Positions 9,319 through 15,403 of a stretch of 15,403 nucleotides of DNA are shown in pieces. The translations under genes were made by a program, and so were the position numbers. The stretch's first letter is position 1, and each line of letters starts with the position of its first letter. Below the pieces are notes generated by a model. The model ran no database searches and was not told the DNA's origin. It saw only the letters and a program-made list of their open reading frames with translations. The stretch comes from Lentisphaerota bacterium (GTDB lineage: Bacteria > Verrucomicrobiota > Lentisphaeria > Oligosphaerales > Oligosphaeraceae): positions 1 to 15,403 of the forward strand of contig JAAZKQ010000464.1 of the NCBI GenBank assembly GCA_012799755.1. Direction: 5' to 3'.

Positions 9319-9523
9319 CAGAGTAGATGCGGCTTCCAGCCGCTTTCGGACGCGTCTGTTTTCCGTCCAGAGTAGATGCGGCTTCCAGCCGCTTTCGGAC
9401 GCGTCTCGCCCGCCGACGCCATTTATTCATCGCCGGGCTTCCGTCCAGAGTAGAAGCGGCTTCCAGCCGCTTTCGGCCACGTCTCGCCAGTCGACGCCAT
9501 TCATTCAGCGCCGGGCTTTCGCT
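9319..9523. repeat. 78-bp tandem repeat with GCGGCT-TCC-AGCCGC hairpins
   Basis: A 39-bp core occurs at 9319-9357, 9368-9406 (identical) and 9446-9484 (three differences). The second and third cores, with their downstream sequence, form two 78-bp units (9368-9445 and 9446-9523). The first unit is shortened, lacking 29 bases of the spacer. Each core holds a hairpin, GCGGCT-TCC-AGCCGC; in the third a T-to-A change lengthens the perfect stem to 8 bp. The array fills the gap between the convergent parC and aldolase genes, so it could act as a two-way transcription barrier. Confidence 0.85.
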
Positions 9524-9562
9524 TGGCCCCGCGACGCCAGTCATGTGTGCGTATTCGCGCCC

Positions 9563-10630
9563 TCAGTCTTCCTCGTCGAGCCAACGCTGGAGATTCTCGG
9601 CGACAAAGGCGTCGTCATGCAGCTGTGGGTAGGCGTCATGGACGCGGGTGATTTCGTCAGCTTGGCCGGGGGAGAGAGTTTCATTTGGGTTGAGGCACCA
9701 GATGCCCTTGAGGAGGCCCTGCCGACGCAGGACTTCGTGCATGCCGGGGATGCAGCCGGCGAAGCCGTGGGCGGGATCGAAGAAAGCGGCGTTGCAGTCG
9801 GTGATCTGGATGCCGCGGGTAAGCAACTCGGGCGGGATGGGCGCGTTGCTATCCAGCAGAGCGTGGATTTCCGCGAGGAGTTCGACGGCGCGGCGGGTCC
9901 AGCAGCACCAATGCCCCAACAGTCCGCCGCGGATACGGACCTTCTTACCGGCAATGTTGTAGACCGTGAGCAAATCGCCGACGATGTTGTCGTCGTTGCC
10001 GGTGTAGAGCGTGATGTCGCGACCGGATTCGGCGACGGCGCGGACGACGTTGAAGGTGCAATAGCGGTTGAATGGCGCGATTTTGATGCCGAGGACATTG
10101 CTGATCTTGCAGAACTCGCGCCAGAATTCGTAGGGGAGGACACGGCCGCCGACGCTGGGCTGGAGGTAGAAGCCGATGACGGGCATGACTTCGGCGACGG
10201 CGCGGCAGTGCTCAACGAGCGCCTCGATGTTATCATCGCGCAAGGCAGCGAGACTGAGGAGACCGGCGTCGTAGCCGCAGCTGACCGCGAAGCGGGCTTC
10301 GGCGAGCGCCTGCTCGCGTCGGCCGCAGATGCCGGCGATCTTGAGTATTTGTTGACCGCGGCGTGCGCAATAGCGGTCAATGAATTGCGCTGTTTGGCTA
10401 AGCACGGGCTCAAAGAGGCCGATTTCGGGCTTGCGGATTTCAAATTGCGTCGAATGGACGCCGACGGCGATGCCGCCGGCACCCGCATCAATGTAGTAGC
10501 GGCAGAGTGCACGTTGGTAGCGGGGGAGGAAGCGGCGTTTTTCATCCAAGGCCAGGGGTTGGGCCGGGATGACACAACCAGTGCGGAAACGCTGGAGAAC
10601 GGCGGGGGCGATGTCGGCTATGCTGCGCAT
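9563..10630 (-). CDS. DapA/N-acetylneuraminate-lyase family aldolase
   Basis: This is a 355-residue TIM-barrel class I aldolase of the dihydrodipicolinate synthase superfamily, whose members join or split pyruvate-type 2-keto acids through a lysine Schiff base. Visible elements are the early strand AGAGGIAVGVHSTQFE (49-64), in place of the GTTGE motif of true DapA, then GFYLQP with the likely catalytic Tyr155, and GIKIAPFN with the likely Schiff-base Lys183. At 355 residues it is longer than DapA (about 290), with a C-terminal extension, so a lysine-synthesis role is unlikely. The substrate is not evident; sugar-acid or keto-acid catabolism is the usual guess for this branch. The SDR gene lies 278 bases upstream on the same strand. 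A weak purine-rich site (AAGAAAGAGAA) precedes the ATG. A 444-residue open frame on the opposite strand is its shadow. Confidence 0.88.
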   Translation of the reverse strand: MRSIADIAPAVLQRFRTGCVIPAQPLALDEKRRFLPRYQRALCRYYIDAGAGGIAVGVHSTQFEIRKPEIGLFEPVLSQTAQFIDRYCARRGQQILKIAGICGRREQALAEARFAVSCGYDAGLLSLAALRDDNIEALVEHCRAVAEVMPVIGFYLQPSVGGRVLPYEFWREFCKISNVLGIKIAPFNRYCTFNVVRAVAESGRDITLYTGNDDNIVGDLLTVYNIAGKKVRIRGGLLGHWCCWTRRAVELLAEIHALLDSNAPIPPELLTRGIQITDCNAAFFDPAHGFAGCIPGMHEVLRRQGLLKGIWCLNPNETLSPGQADEITRVHDAYPQLHDDAFVAENLQRWLDEED

Positions 10631-10908
10631 GGGAATTCTCTTTCTTAGGAGCTGTACAGAAATTACGTTTACATTTTCAGTTTCTTTTGGCAGTCTTCTG
10701 TAGCGCCTCTCCGAGGCGCCTGATTTTGGGGTGTTCCCACCCCAGGCTGAAGCCTGGGGTTAAGCATGGTTAAGCGCCTACGGCGCAAGTCCTTGCATCC
10801 ACATCACATAACACATATACTTCCCTCTGTTTTCCATGCAGAAGACCCATTACGAAAAAACAATTGGGAATAATTCCAGAACAGTTGCCTTAATTTTTGA
10901 ATGACTCC
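10631..10908. other. Gap between SDR and aldolase genes
   Basis: This 278-base gap lies between two co-directional minus-strand genes. It holds the complete copy 3 of the three-hairpin repeat and an A/T-rich stretch (10795-10908). It contains no gene. An internal promoter for the aldolase, or attenuation of the SDR transcript by the hairpins, is possible but not shown. Confidence 0.5.
10698..10788 (+). repeat. Three-hairpin dispersed repeat, copy 3 (complete)
   Basis: A: GCGCCTC-TCC-GAGGCGC (10703-10719). B: arms 10740-10748 and 10751-10759 (CCCCAGGCT / AGCCTGGGG). C: GCGCC-TAC-GGCGC (10774-10786). Relative to copy 2, hairpin B swaps a C-G pair for G-C (10746/10753 against 4386/4393), and hairpin A swaps two T-A pairs for C-G. 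The stems are therefore kept while the sequence changes. Confidence 0.9.
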
Positions 10909-11949
10909 TTAGTATTTGCCGTCGTTGACTTCGAAGTGGGTCGGTTTGCCCAGGGATACGCCGCCTTTGCGGAGCCAGTCGGCCTGCCAGGCGATCATGC
11001 TTTCCAGCGGTACTGTGGGCGGGCCGAAGAGGCTGATCATGCGTGAGGCGTTGGACAGGTAGGCGACATCGCCGGAGCGCTCGTGCCGGAAACGCAGGGG
11101 CTTGCCCAGCTGCTCGGCGAGGGCGCGCGCGGCGTCCTCAATGGCAATGGTTTCCGGGCCGGTGACGTTGAGGATTGCCGCCGGTGATGCGGCCATTGCC
11201 AGCGAGCGCAGCGCGATGTTATTGGTGTCGCCCTGCCAGATCACGTTGAAATGGCCGACGCTGTTGTCAACCTCTTCGCCGGCAAGAATGGCGCGCCCGA
11301 TGTCGTGCAGGACGCCATAGCGCAGATCAATCGCGTAATTGAGGCGGAAGAGGGTGACCTTGGTGCCGTAGGTCAGCGCCGCGTATTGGAAGATGCGTTC
11401 ACGACCAAGACAGGATTGGGCATATTCACCCACCGGATCCGGCGGAACGTCTTCATCGCAGCCGCCCGTCGCCGCAGTGACCAGCGGATAGACGCAGCCC
11501 GTGGAAAAGGCGACGATGCGTGAATCGCGAAAATGCCTGGTCACGTTGTCAGCGACCACCGTGTTCATCATCCAGGTCAAATCTTCACGACCGTCGGTGC
11601 CGAATTTGCGTCCGGCCATGTAGATGACATTTTCCATTTGCGGCAGGGCGGCGACGGCGTCGCGGTCGAGCAGATCGCAGGCAATGGTTTCTATGCCGTA
11701 TGACTCAATCTTTTCCCGCGATCCCGGCGTACTGAAGCGGGCAACGCCGCAGACGCGCTTGCGGACTCCCGCCTGGCGGATGGCGTTCAGCGCGCAACGC
11801 CCCAGGGACACGCCGATCTTGCCGGCGATGCCCAGGATGATGATGTCACCATCCAGGCGCTTCATAAGCTCGACAAGCTCAGGTGATGGCTGCGACAGCA
11901 GATCGTCAAGCTGCTCTTCGTCCCGAATGGTGGCGAGTAGTTTGGTCAT
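10909..11949 (-). CDS. Extended SDR, NAD(P)-dependent epimerase/dehydratase family
   Basis: This 346-residue protein has a Rossmann fold beginning after a 34-residue N-terminal helical extension. GIAGKIG at 40-46 is the GxxGxxG nucleotide-binding motif. The next elements are VIYMAGRKFG (about 108-117), the active-site strand VAFSTGCVYP (146-155), and Tyr176 in EYAQSCLGRE. In classical family members the residue four after the Tyr is Lys (YxxxK); here it is Cys180. The C-terminal half carries NVTGPE (261-266), usual for sugar-nucleotide-like SDRs. The enzyme may act on a sugar or sugar acid, but the substrate is unknown. AGGAGC (minus strand, 11959-11964) with a 9-base spacer fixes the ATG. 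It is divergent from the IclR gene and upstream of the aldolase, so regulation by that IclR is plausible. Confidence 0.87.
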   Translation of the reverse strand: MTKLLATIRDEEQLDDLLSQPSPELVELMKRLDGDIIILGIAGKIGVSLGRCALNAIRQAGVRKRVCGVARFSTPGSREKIESYGIETIACDLLDRDAVAALPQMENVIYMAGRKFGTDGREDLTWMMNTVVADNVTRHFRDSRIVAFSTGCVYPLVTAATGGCDEDVPPDPVGEYAQSCLGRERIFQYAALTYGTKVTLFRLNYAIDLRYGVLHDIGRAILAGEEVDNSVGHFNVIWQGDTNNIALRSLAMAASPAAILNVTGPETIAIEDAARALAEQLGKPLRFRHERSGDVAYLSNASRMISLFGPPTVPLESMIAWQADWLRKGGVSLGKPTHFEVNDGKY

Positions 11950-12029
11950 GGCTGATGTGCTCCTGATGAAGGCTGAAGAAAGGTCCCGCCCAGTTATGGG
12001 ATGTGCTAATATATACCGCAGTTTTCTAT

Positions 12030-12057
12030 CCGCAGATTCCGCAGATTAACGCAGATT
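12030..12057. repeat. CGCAGATT short tandem repeat
   Basis: CCGCAGATT occurs at 12030-12038 and 12039-12047, followed by AACGCAGATT at 12048-12057. This is a short intergenic repeat of roughly 9 bp; similar CGCAGATT strings are familiar from intergenic regions of many bacterial genomes. Confidence 0.7.
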
Positions 12058-12102
12058 GTTTTTTGCGGGTGGGGTGGTAGAGGCAGAGGGAAGGCTTTTT
12101 CG

Positions 12103-12143
12103 CAGACCGATCAGACCGATCAGACCGATCAGACCGATCAGAC
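12103..12143. repeat. 9-bp tandem repeat CAGACCGAT (about 4.5 copies)
   Basis: Perfect head-to-tail copies start at 12103, 12112, 12121 and 12130, with a partial fifth at 12139. The array is intergenic and lies about 170 bases before the IclR-family start. Perfect identity of the units suggests recent expansion, so the copy number may vary between strains. Confidence 0.9.
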
Positions 12144-12241
12144 AGCAGAATCCGTCCGATCCGCCTGCTGATAGCAAAGAAACTGCGCGGGGCACTTGCA
12201 AAAGGCGCAGGCGGAAGTATTTTTTAGCATCATTGAAGCGC

Positions 12242-12260
12242 AATTCAGCATTGCTGAATT
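12242..12260. promoter_or_regulatory. Perfect 19-bp palindrome, candidate IclR-family operator
   Basis: AATTCAGCATTGCTGAATT is a perfect inverted repeat with 9-base arms about T12251, ending 53 bases before the regulator ATG. The length, odd centre, AAT/ATT ends and CATTG core match the layout of the KdgR (IclR family) box of enterobacteria. As RNA it would also form an 8-9-bp hairpin followed by two U, too weak for a standard terminator. Autoregulation by the adjacent IclR-family protein is my inference. Confidence 0.55.
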
Positions 12261-12313
12261 TTCCTGCGTCCGCAACTGCCTTTAATTAACGGGTACAAGT
12301 CAATAAGGCTGCC

Positions 12314-13054
12314 ATGATCCAGTCTATTGAACGTTGCATGACATTGTTGGAGCTGCTGAGTTCGGCAGGGCCGGAGGGCCTCGGGCTGGGTGACTTGGCG
12401 ACGCGTTCGGGCCTGAAGGCGCCGACGGCGCATAACATTCTGGCGACGCTGGTGGAATTGGGTTATGCGGATCAGACCAGCGGTCGCCATTACGTCCTGG
12501 GGGTCAAGGCGCGGCAGTTGGGCAATCGGGGCGGGCTGGTGCAGCGACTGACGCAGCATGCGCATGGCCCGATGTCCGAGCTGGTGCAGCGGGTGCAGGA
12601 AACGGCGGTTTTTTGTCTCTACGAGCGTGGCAAACGAAGGACGCTGGTGGCATTGGAAAGTGCGCATGCCCTGCGGGTGGCGGCGCAGGAGGGCGAGGAT
12701 GATCGGTTGCTATCAACGGCGACGGGGCGGGTGCTGCTCAGTCTTTTGCGTGAAAGCGAGCTCAAGAGATGGCTGGTCGGCCGGAGCTTGCCGGATTACG
12801 GCTGGCCGGAGGTCGCGGATTTGACGGCGCTGCAGGCGGCCTTGGCGCAGATTCGGGAAAGCGGTCACTGTTCCTTCAGCAAAGACACGTTGATTCATGC
12901 CTTGGCGGTGCCGTTGCAATTTCCTGAGTATGGCTTGCGTGCGGCGCTGGGCGTCTTTTATCCCCGTGGACGTCGTCCAGCCGACGGTGATGACTGGGAG
13001 CTGCTGCTGCGCCTGAAGGACACGGCGGCGAAAATCATGTCGTTTAAGGATTAG
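12314..13054 (+). CDS. IclR-family transcriptional regulator
   Basis: This 246-residue, full-length IclR-type regulator has an N-terminal winged helix-turn-helix (IQSIERCMTLLELL at 2-15; recognition region around LATRSGLKAPTAHNILATL, about 28-46). A C-terminal effector-binding domain follows from about residue 75, with the typical LLSTATGRVLLSLL segment. Proteins of this family usually bind as dimers or tetramers near their own promoter and respond to small acids such as keto-acids, sugar acids or aromatics. The ligand cannot be read from sequence. The start at 12314 gives the usual N-terminus; only a weak AAGG lies just upstream. It is divergent from the SDR gene and leads the Fe-S gene series, which begins 88 bases after its stop, so it likely controls one or both sides. 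Confidence 0.92.
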   Translation: MIQSIERCMTLLELLSSAGPEGLGLGDLATRSGLKAPTAHNILATLVELGYADQTSGRHYVLGVKARQLGNRGGLVQRLTQHAHGPMSELVQRVQETAVFCLYERGKRRTLVALESAHALRVAAQEGEDDRLLSTATGRVLLSLLRESELKRWLVGRSLPDYGWPEVADLTALQAALAQIRESGHCSFSKDTLIHALAVPLQFPEYGLRAALGVFYPRGRRPADGDDWELLLRLKDTAAKIMSFKD

Positions 13055-13128
13055 TTAGAGATAGGACAGTTATGACAGGTGTTGTTCCGCTCCGGCAGCG
13101 GGGCAGGAGGCAAAGGCAACTCAGCAAA

Positions 13129-13134
13129 AAGGTG
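13129..13134 (+). promoter_or_regulatory. Ribosome site that decides the start of the first Fe-S gene
   Basis: AAGGTG sits 8 bases before ATG 13143. A possible upstream GTG start at 13134 overlaps this site, so it cannot be served by it. ATG 13143 also gives an N-terminus (MNAAELKKRAKELGADLIGI) that aligns with the second paralogue (MTSQELKAAAKSFGADLVGI). Confidence 0.75.
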
Positions 13135-13142
13135 TGCTTAGC

Positions 13143-13976
13143 ATGAATGCAGCTGAACTGAAAAAACGGGCGAAGGAGCTCGGCGCGGACCTGATCGGCA
13201 TCGCGCCGTACGAGCGCTGGGCTGATCTGGCGCCGGACAAGAATCCGCGGTCAATCATGCCGCGCTGCCAGTCGGTGATCGTCATCGGTCGGAAGATTCT
13301 GCGCGGAGCGTTCCGCGGCGTGGAGGAGGGCACCAATTTCCAATCCACCTATGGTATCTACGGTCGGGATTGGCATGAGGGGACCTTCTTCCCGCGCGTG
13401 ACCTACGCGCTGTGCAATGAGCTGGAGCGCTGCGGCGCCGAGGCCATGCCCATGAGCGGCGGCGTGCCCGGCGGCGAAAACAAGATCATCGGCAACGAAG
13501 GCGTCGCCGCCAACGTCAGCCTTGACAGTAAGTTTTTTGCGCAGGCGGCGGGTTTGGGCAGCGTGGGCAAGGGCGGTTTCTTCTTGACGAGCAAGTACGG
13601 CCATCGTCAACGCCTGGCGCTGATTTTGACGGACTTGGAGCTGGCGGGCGACCAGCCGGTCGAGCTTGATTTGTGCAAGGACTGCGACGCTTGTCTGCAA
13701 GCCTGTCCCTTGCAAGCGTTGACGGCGACCGGCGCCGGCGCTTTTGCCTTGAATACGAAGCTCTGCGGGCTCTGCCAAAATGGCCGGCAGAACAGCGGCG
13801 CTCTGCGCTACGAGCCGCTTGATCGTCTGGCCGCCGCCTGTGGCCGCGCCTGCCTGGTCGCTCTGGAAAACAAAATTGAGGAGCGTTTCAAGGCGCCATT
13901 CCGCAAGCGCGCCGTGTGGGAACGGGACATCAATGGCAAAGTCACGGTGAAGCCCCTGCCGAAGAAAGGAGAATAA
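13143..13976 (+). CDS. QueG-like double [4Fe-4S] protein, paralogue 1
   Basis: This 277-residue protein resembles the N-terminal and ferredoxin parts of epoxyqueuosine reductase QueG. The N-terminal region (1-130) has ADLIGIAP and VIVIGRKILRG. A glycine-rich AQAAGLGSVGKGG (133-145) corresponds to AGLGWIGKN of QueG, followed by LILTDLEL (160-167). The first cluster motif is C178-x2-C181-x2-C184-x3-CP188; the second is C208-x2-C211 and C233-x3-C237, with 21 residues between the pairs. That suggests two [4Fe-4S] clusters. It lacks the C-terminal HEAT-like domain of QueG (about 380 residues), so a tRNA substrate is doubtful. A corrinoid cofactor, as in QueG and reductive dehalogenases, is possible but not provable here. 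No signal peptide is seen, so it is cytosolic. Its stop is 3 bases before the next start. Confidence 0.88.
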   Translation: MNAAELKKRAKELGADLIGIAPYERWADLAPDKNPRSIMPRCQSVIVIGRKILRGAFRGVEEGTNFQSTYGIYGRDWHEGTFFPRVTYALCNELERCGAEAMPMSGGVPGGENKIIGNEGVAANVSLDSKFFAQAAGLGSVGKGGFFLTSKYGHRQRLALILTDLELAGDQPVELDLCKDCDACLQACPLQALTATGAGAFALNTKLCGLCQNGRQNSGALRYEPLDRLAAACGRACLVALENKIEERFKAPFRKRAVWERDINGKVTVKPLPKKGE

Positions 13977-13979
13977 GTC

Positions 13980-14831
13980 ATGACCTCACAAGAACTCAAG
14001 GCTGCGGCAAAGAGCTTCGGCGCTGACTTGGTCGGCATTGCCTCAACCGCGTCCCTGGCCTACTTGCCCAAGGAAGACAACCCGCTGTCCATTTTCCCGC
14101 AGGCTAAAAACGTGATTGTCATCGGCCGGAAGATACCGCGTGGCGCGCTGCGCGGCATCGAACAGGGCACAGAGATGGACAACTCCTTCGCGCAGTTCGG
14201 TTTCATCACCCTCGAAGACAATTTTTTGGCCAAGACGACCTACGATGTGAATATCTGGATGGAAGCGCGCGGTTTTGAAGCCGTGCCGCTGTTCGCCTAT
14301 GACTGCGCCGGCCAGCCGGTGGGCGTGCCGGTGGCGCCGGACAAACCCGCGCCGAACGTCATCCTCAAATACCGCGTGCTGGCACAGGCCGCCGGCCTGG
14401 GCGAGACCGGCCTGAACGGACTGTTCCTGACGCCGGAGCTCGGCCCCCGCCAGCGTTTCGCCATATTGTTGACAGACGCCGAGTTGGAGGCCGACAAGCC
14501 CTTCCGTCCCCACCTCTGCAAAGACTGCGGCAAATGCGTGCCGGCCTGCCCGCTGCAAGCTCTGGATGCGAAGAAGGGCGCCAAGGCGGGCTTCGCGGGC
14601 TACGAAAGCCTGGTCGCCGCGCGGGATAACGATCTCTGCAAACGCTGCCGCAATGGCGCTTTCCAGACCAACGAAGGACGCTTCAATACCGTCGAACGTG
14701 TCGCCGCCGCCTGCTCGCGGGCATGCATCGCCGCGCTCGAAGAACGGGGCGCCACCAAGGAAAAATTCACCCATCCTTTCCGACAGAGTGCCCCCTGGGG
14801 CCGTGATATTGTCGGCGACAAGGTACAATAA
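13980..14831 (+). CDS. QueG-like double [4Fe-4S] protein, paralogue 2
   Basis: This 283-residue paralogue of the preceding gene shares the same order of motifs: ADLVGIA (15-21), VIVIGRKIPRGALRGIEQGT (45-64), AQAAGLGETGLNGLFL (135-150) and LLTDAELE (163-170). Cluster Cys are C180, C183, C186 and C190, then C220, C223, C245 and C249, with spacing identical to paralogue 1. AAGGAG at 13966-13971, inside the end of the first gene, and an 8-base spacer set the start, so the pair is translationally close-coupled. The substrate pocket segment (about 65-130) differs strongly from paralogue 1, with insertions such as YDCAGQPVGVPVAPDKPAP. This argues for different substrates or partners rather than a simple duplicate. 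Confidence 0.88.
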   Translation: MTSQELKAAAKSFGADLVGIASTASLAYLPKEDNPLSIFPQAKNVIVIGRKIPRGALRGIEQGTEMDNSFAQFGFITLEDNFLAKTTYDVNIWMEARGFEAVPLFAYDCAGQPVGVPVAPDKPAPNVILKYRVLAQAAGLGETGLNGLFLTPELGPRQRFAILLTDAELEADKPFRPHLCKDCGKCVPACPLQALDAKKGAKAGFAGYESLVAARDNDLCKRCRNGAFQTNEGRFNTVERVAAACSRACIAALEERGATKEKFTHPFRQSAPWGRDIVGDKVQ

Positions 14832-14848
14832 CTCTGGAGGAAGTCAGC

Positions 14849-15403
14849 ATGTCAGCAAAAGTCTTGACGTCAAAGATGTTGAAGGATTTGGCGAAGAAGA
14901 TCGGCGGCGGCGGCGGCGGCGTGGACGTCGTTGGCGTCGCCAATATCGAGCGCTTTGCGGAAGCGCCGGAACGGATGCACCCGCTGAACATCTTTCCGGA
15001 CTGCAAGTCCGTGATATCCATTGTGCAGCCGATACCGCGGAGCACCTACCGCGGCATCACGGAAGGCACGCATTGGAACAATTACACCTACTACGCCTAC
15101 AATCGTCTGAACACGCTGTTCCGGCCGATTGTCACGGATGAGCTCAGCCGCTTCATTGAGGAATGCGGTTACGAGGCGGTGCCGGTCTATCCGGGCGTGC
15201 CGGAGACCTATCCGAACAACCCCGATCCGATTCCCGGGCGGCCCTCGCCGGAGGTGCAGATTCAAGTGCGTATCGCGGGTATGGCCTGCGGCCTGGGTGA
15301 GATAGGCTGGTCGAAGGTCTTCCTGCATCCGGTCTTTGGTCCGCGCGTGCGCTTGGGCACGATTTTAACCGACGCGGTACTGGAGCCAGACCCGCTGATC
15401 AAG
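14849..15403 (+). CDS. QueG-like Fe-S protein, paralogue 3 (3'-truncated by window)
   Basis: The frame is open from ATG 14849 to the last base, giving 185 codons with no stop; the gene is cut by the window, not broken. GGAGG at 14836-14840 with an 8-base spacer is an excellent ribosome site, 5 bases after the stop of paralogue 2. The translation has VVGVANIERF (27-36), NIFPDCKSVISIVQPIPRST (47-66), IAGMACGLGEIGWSKVFL (142-159) and LTDAVLEP (173-180), aligned with the two earlier paralogues. The Cys cluster region is expected just beyond the window. It is the most divergent of the three. A run of six Gly (19-24), coded by six GGC triplets, replaces the single Gly of GADLVG in the others. Confidence 0.85.
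   Translation, partial: MSAKVLTSKMLKDLAKKIGGGGGGVDVVGVANIERFAEAPERMHPLNIFPDCKSVISIVQPIPRSTYRGITEGTHWNNYTYYAYNRLNTLFRPIVTDELSRFIEECGYEAVPVYPGVPETYPNNPDPIPGRPSPEVQIQVRIAGMACGLGEIGWSKVFLHPVFGPRVRLGTILTDAVLEPDPLIK
14903..14920 (+). repeat. (GGC)6 triplet tract inside paralogue 3
   Basis: Six perfect GGC triplets encode Gly19-24. The tract is in frame and preserves the frame whenever whole triplets are gained or lost. Neither paralogue has it. Confidence 0.85.

Larger units (their letters stand above)
11950..12313. other. Divergent regulatory gap between SDR and iclR-family gene
   Basis: The 364 bases between the divergent SDR and IclR-family genes have no gene. From left to right they hold a TATATT-like element readable on the minus strand (about 12010-12015), the CGCAGATT repeat cluster, the CAGACCGAT tandem array, a perfect 19-bp palindrome and a TTTAAT box at 12281-12286 that could be a -10 for the regulator. 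Both promoters of the locus should lie here. Confidence 0.6.

Noticed and set aside
9319..9484. CRISPR-like look of three 39-bp repeats
   Set aside because: Spacing is unequal (10 and 39 bases), and the spacer after the second copy is itself repeated after the third. No cas genes are present, so this is an ordinary tandem repeat.
9314..10648. 444-codon open frame on the + strand
   Set aside because: It is antisense to the aldolase gene, which has clear family motifs. Its first part is translated repeat DNA and the rest is low-complexity.
13087..13101. Hairpin CCGCT-CCGGC-AGCGG between the IclR gene and the first Fe-S gene as a terminator
   Set aside because: The stem is only 5 bp and no T-run follows. 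It is insufficient to claim termination.
13134..13142. Upstream GTG start for the first Fe-S gene
   Set aside because: The GTG overlaps the AAGGTG ribosome site that fits ATG 13143, and the extra residues are not shared with the paralogues.
14043..14828. 261-codon open frame antisense to the second Fe-S paralogue
   Set aside because: It mirrors a gene with conserved Cys motifs and has no features of its own.

Overview
This is a bacterial chromosomal window of moderately high G+C with intergenic stretches full of short palindromes and tandem repeats. Several features point to the PVC superphylum (Lentisphaerota/Kiritimatiellota-like): the coaE-rho neighbour pair, a transcription terminator Rho with a long Pro/Gln-rich disordered insert, a Bacteroidetes/Chlamydia-style topoisomerase IV pair, small Asp-rich proteins, and many short intergenic repeats. 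The assignment is an inference from gene content; no rRNA or other marker lies in the window.

Layout. Positions 1-1008 hold no convincing gene, only repeats and hairpins. Then come coaE (dephospho-CoA kinase) and rho, both on the + strand, followed by a small zinc-ribbon protein with an extreme poly-Asp tail that ends in a strong intrinsic terminator. A 490-base gap follows, holding a three-hairpin dispersed repeat and an inverted array of 9-bp TGTCCATNN units. Next are parE and parC (topoisomerase IV B and A subunits) as a two-gene operon. A repeat-filled convergent gap (9281-9562) separates them from two minus-strand metabolic genes: a DapA/N-acetylneuraminate-lyase family aldolase and, upstream of it, an extended SDR. 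Another copy of the three-hairpin repeat lies between these two.

From about 11950 the window becomes a probable regulated accessory-metabolism locus. The divergent gap holds a 9-bp tandem repeat and a perfect 19-bp palindrome just ahead of an IclR-family regulator. The regulator is followed on the same strand by three tightly packed paralogues of a short QueG-like double [4Fe-4S] protein; the third runs off the end of the window. The two paralogue-to-paralogue gaps are 3 and 17 bases, and each downstream gene has a strong Shine-Dalgarno sequence.

The first part of the window is core information processing (CoA synthesis, termination, chromosome topology). The last part looks like a catabolic or redox module: an IclR sensor controlling a tandem set of iron-sulfur, possibly corrinoid-linked, reductase-like proteins, with an SDR and an aldolase divergently placed. 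The triplicated QueG-like array with its IclR regulator and palindrome is the best candidate for an undescribed system. The covarying three-hairpin repeat is the best non-coding signal.
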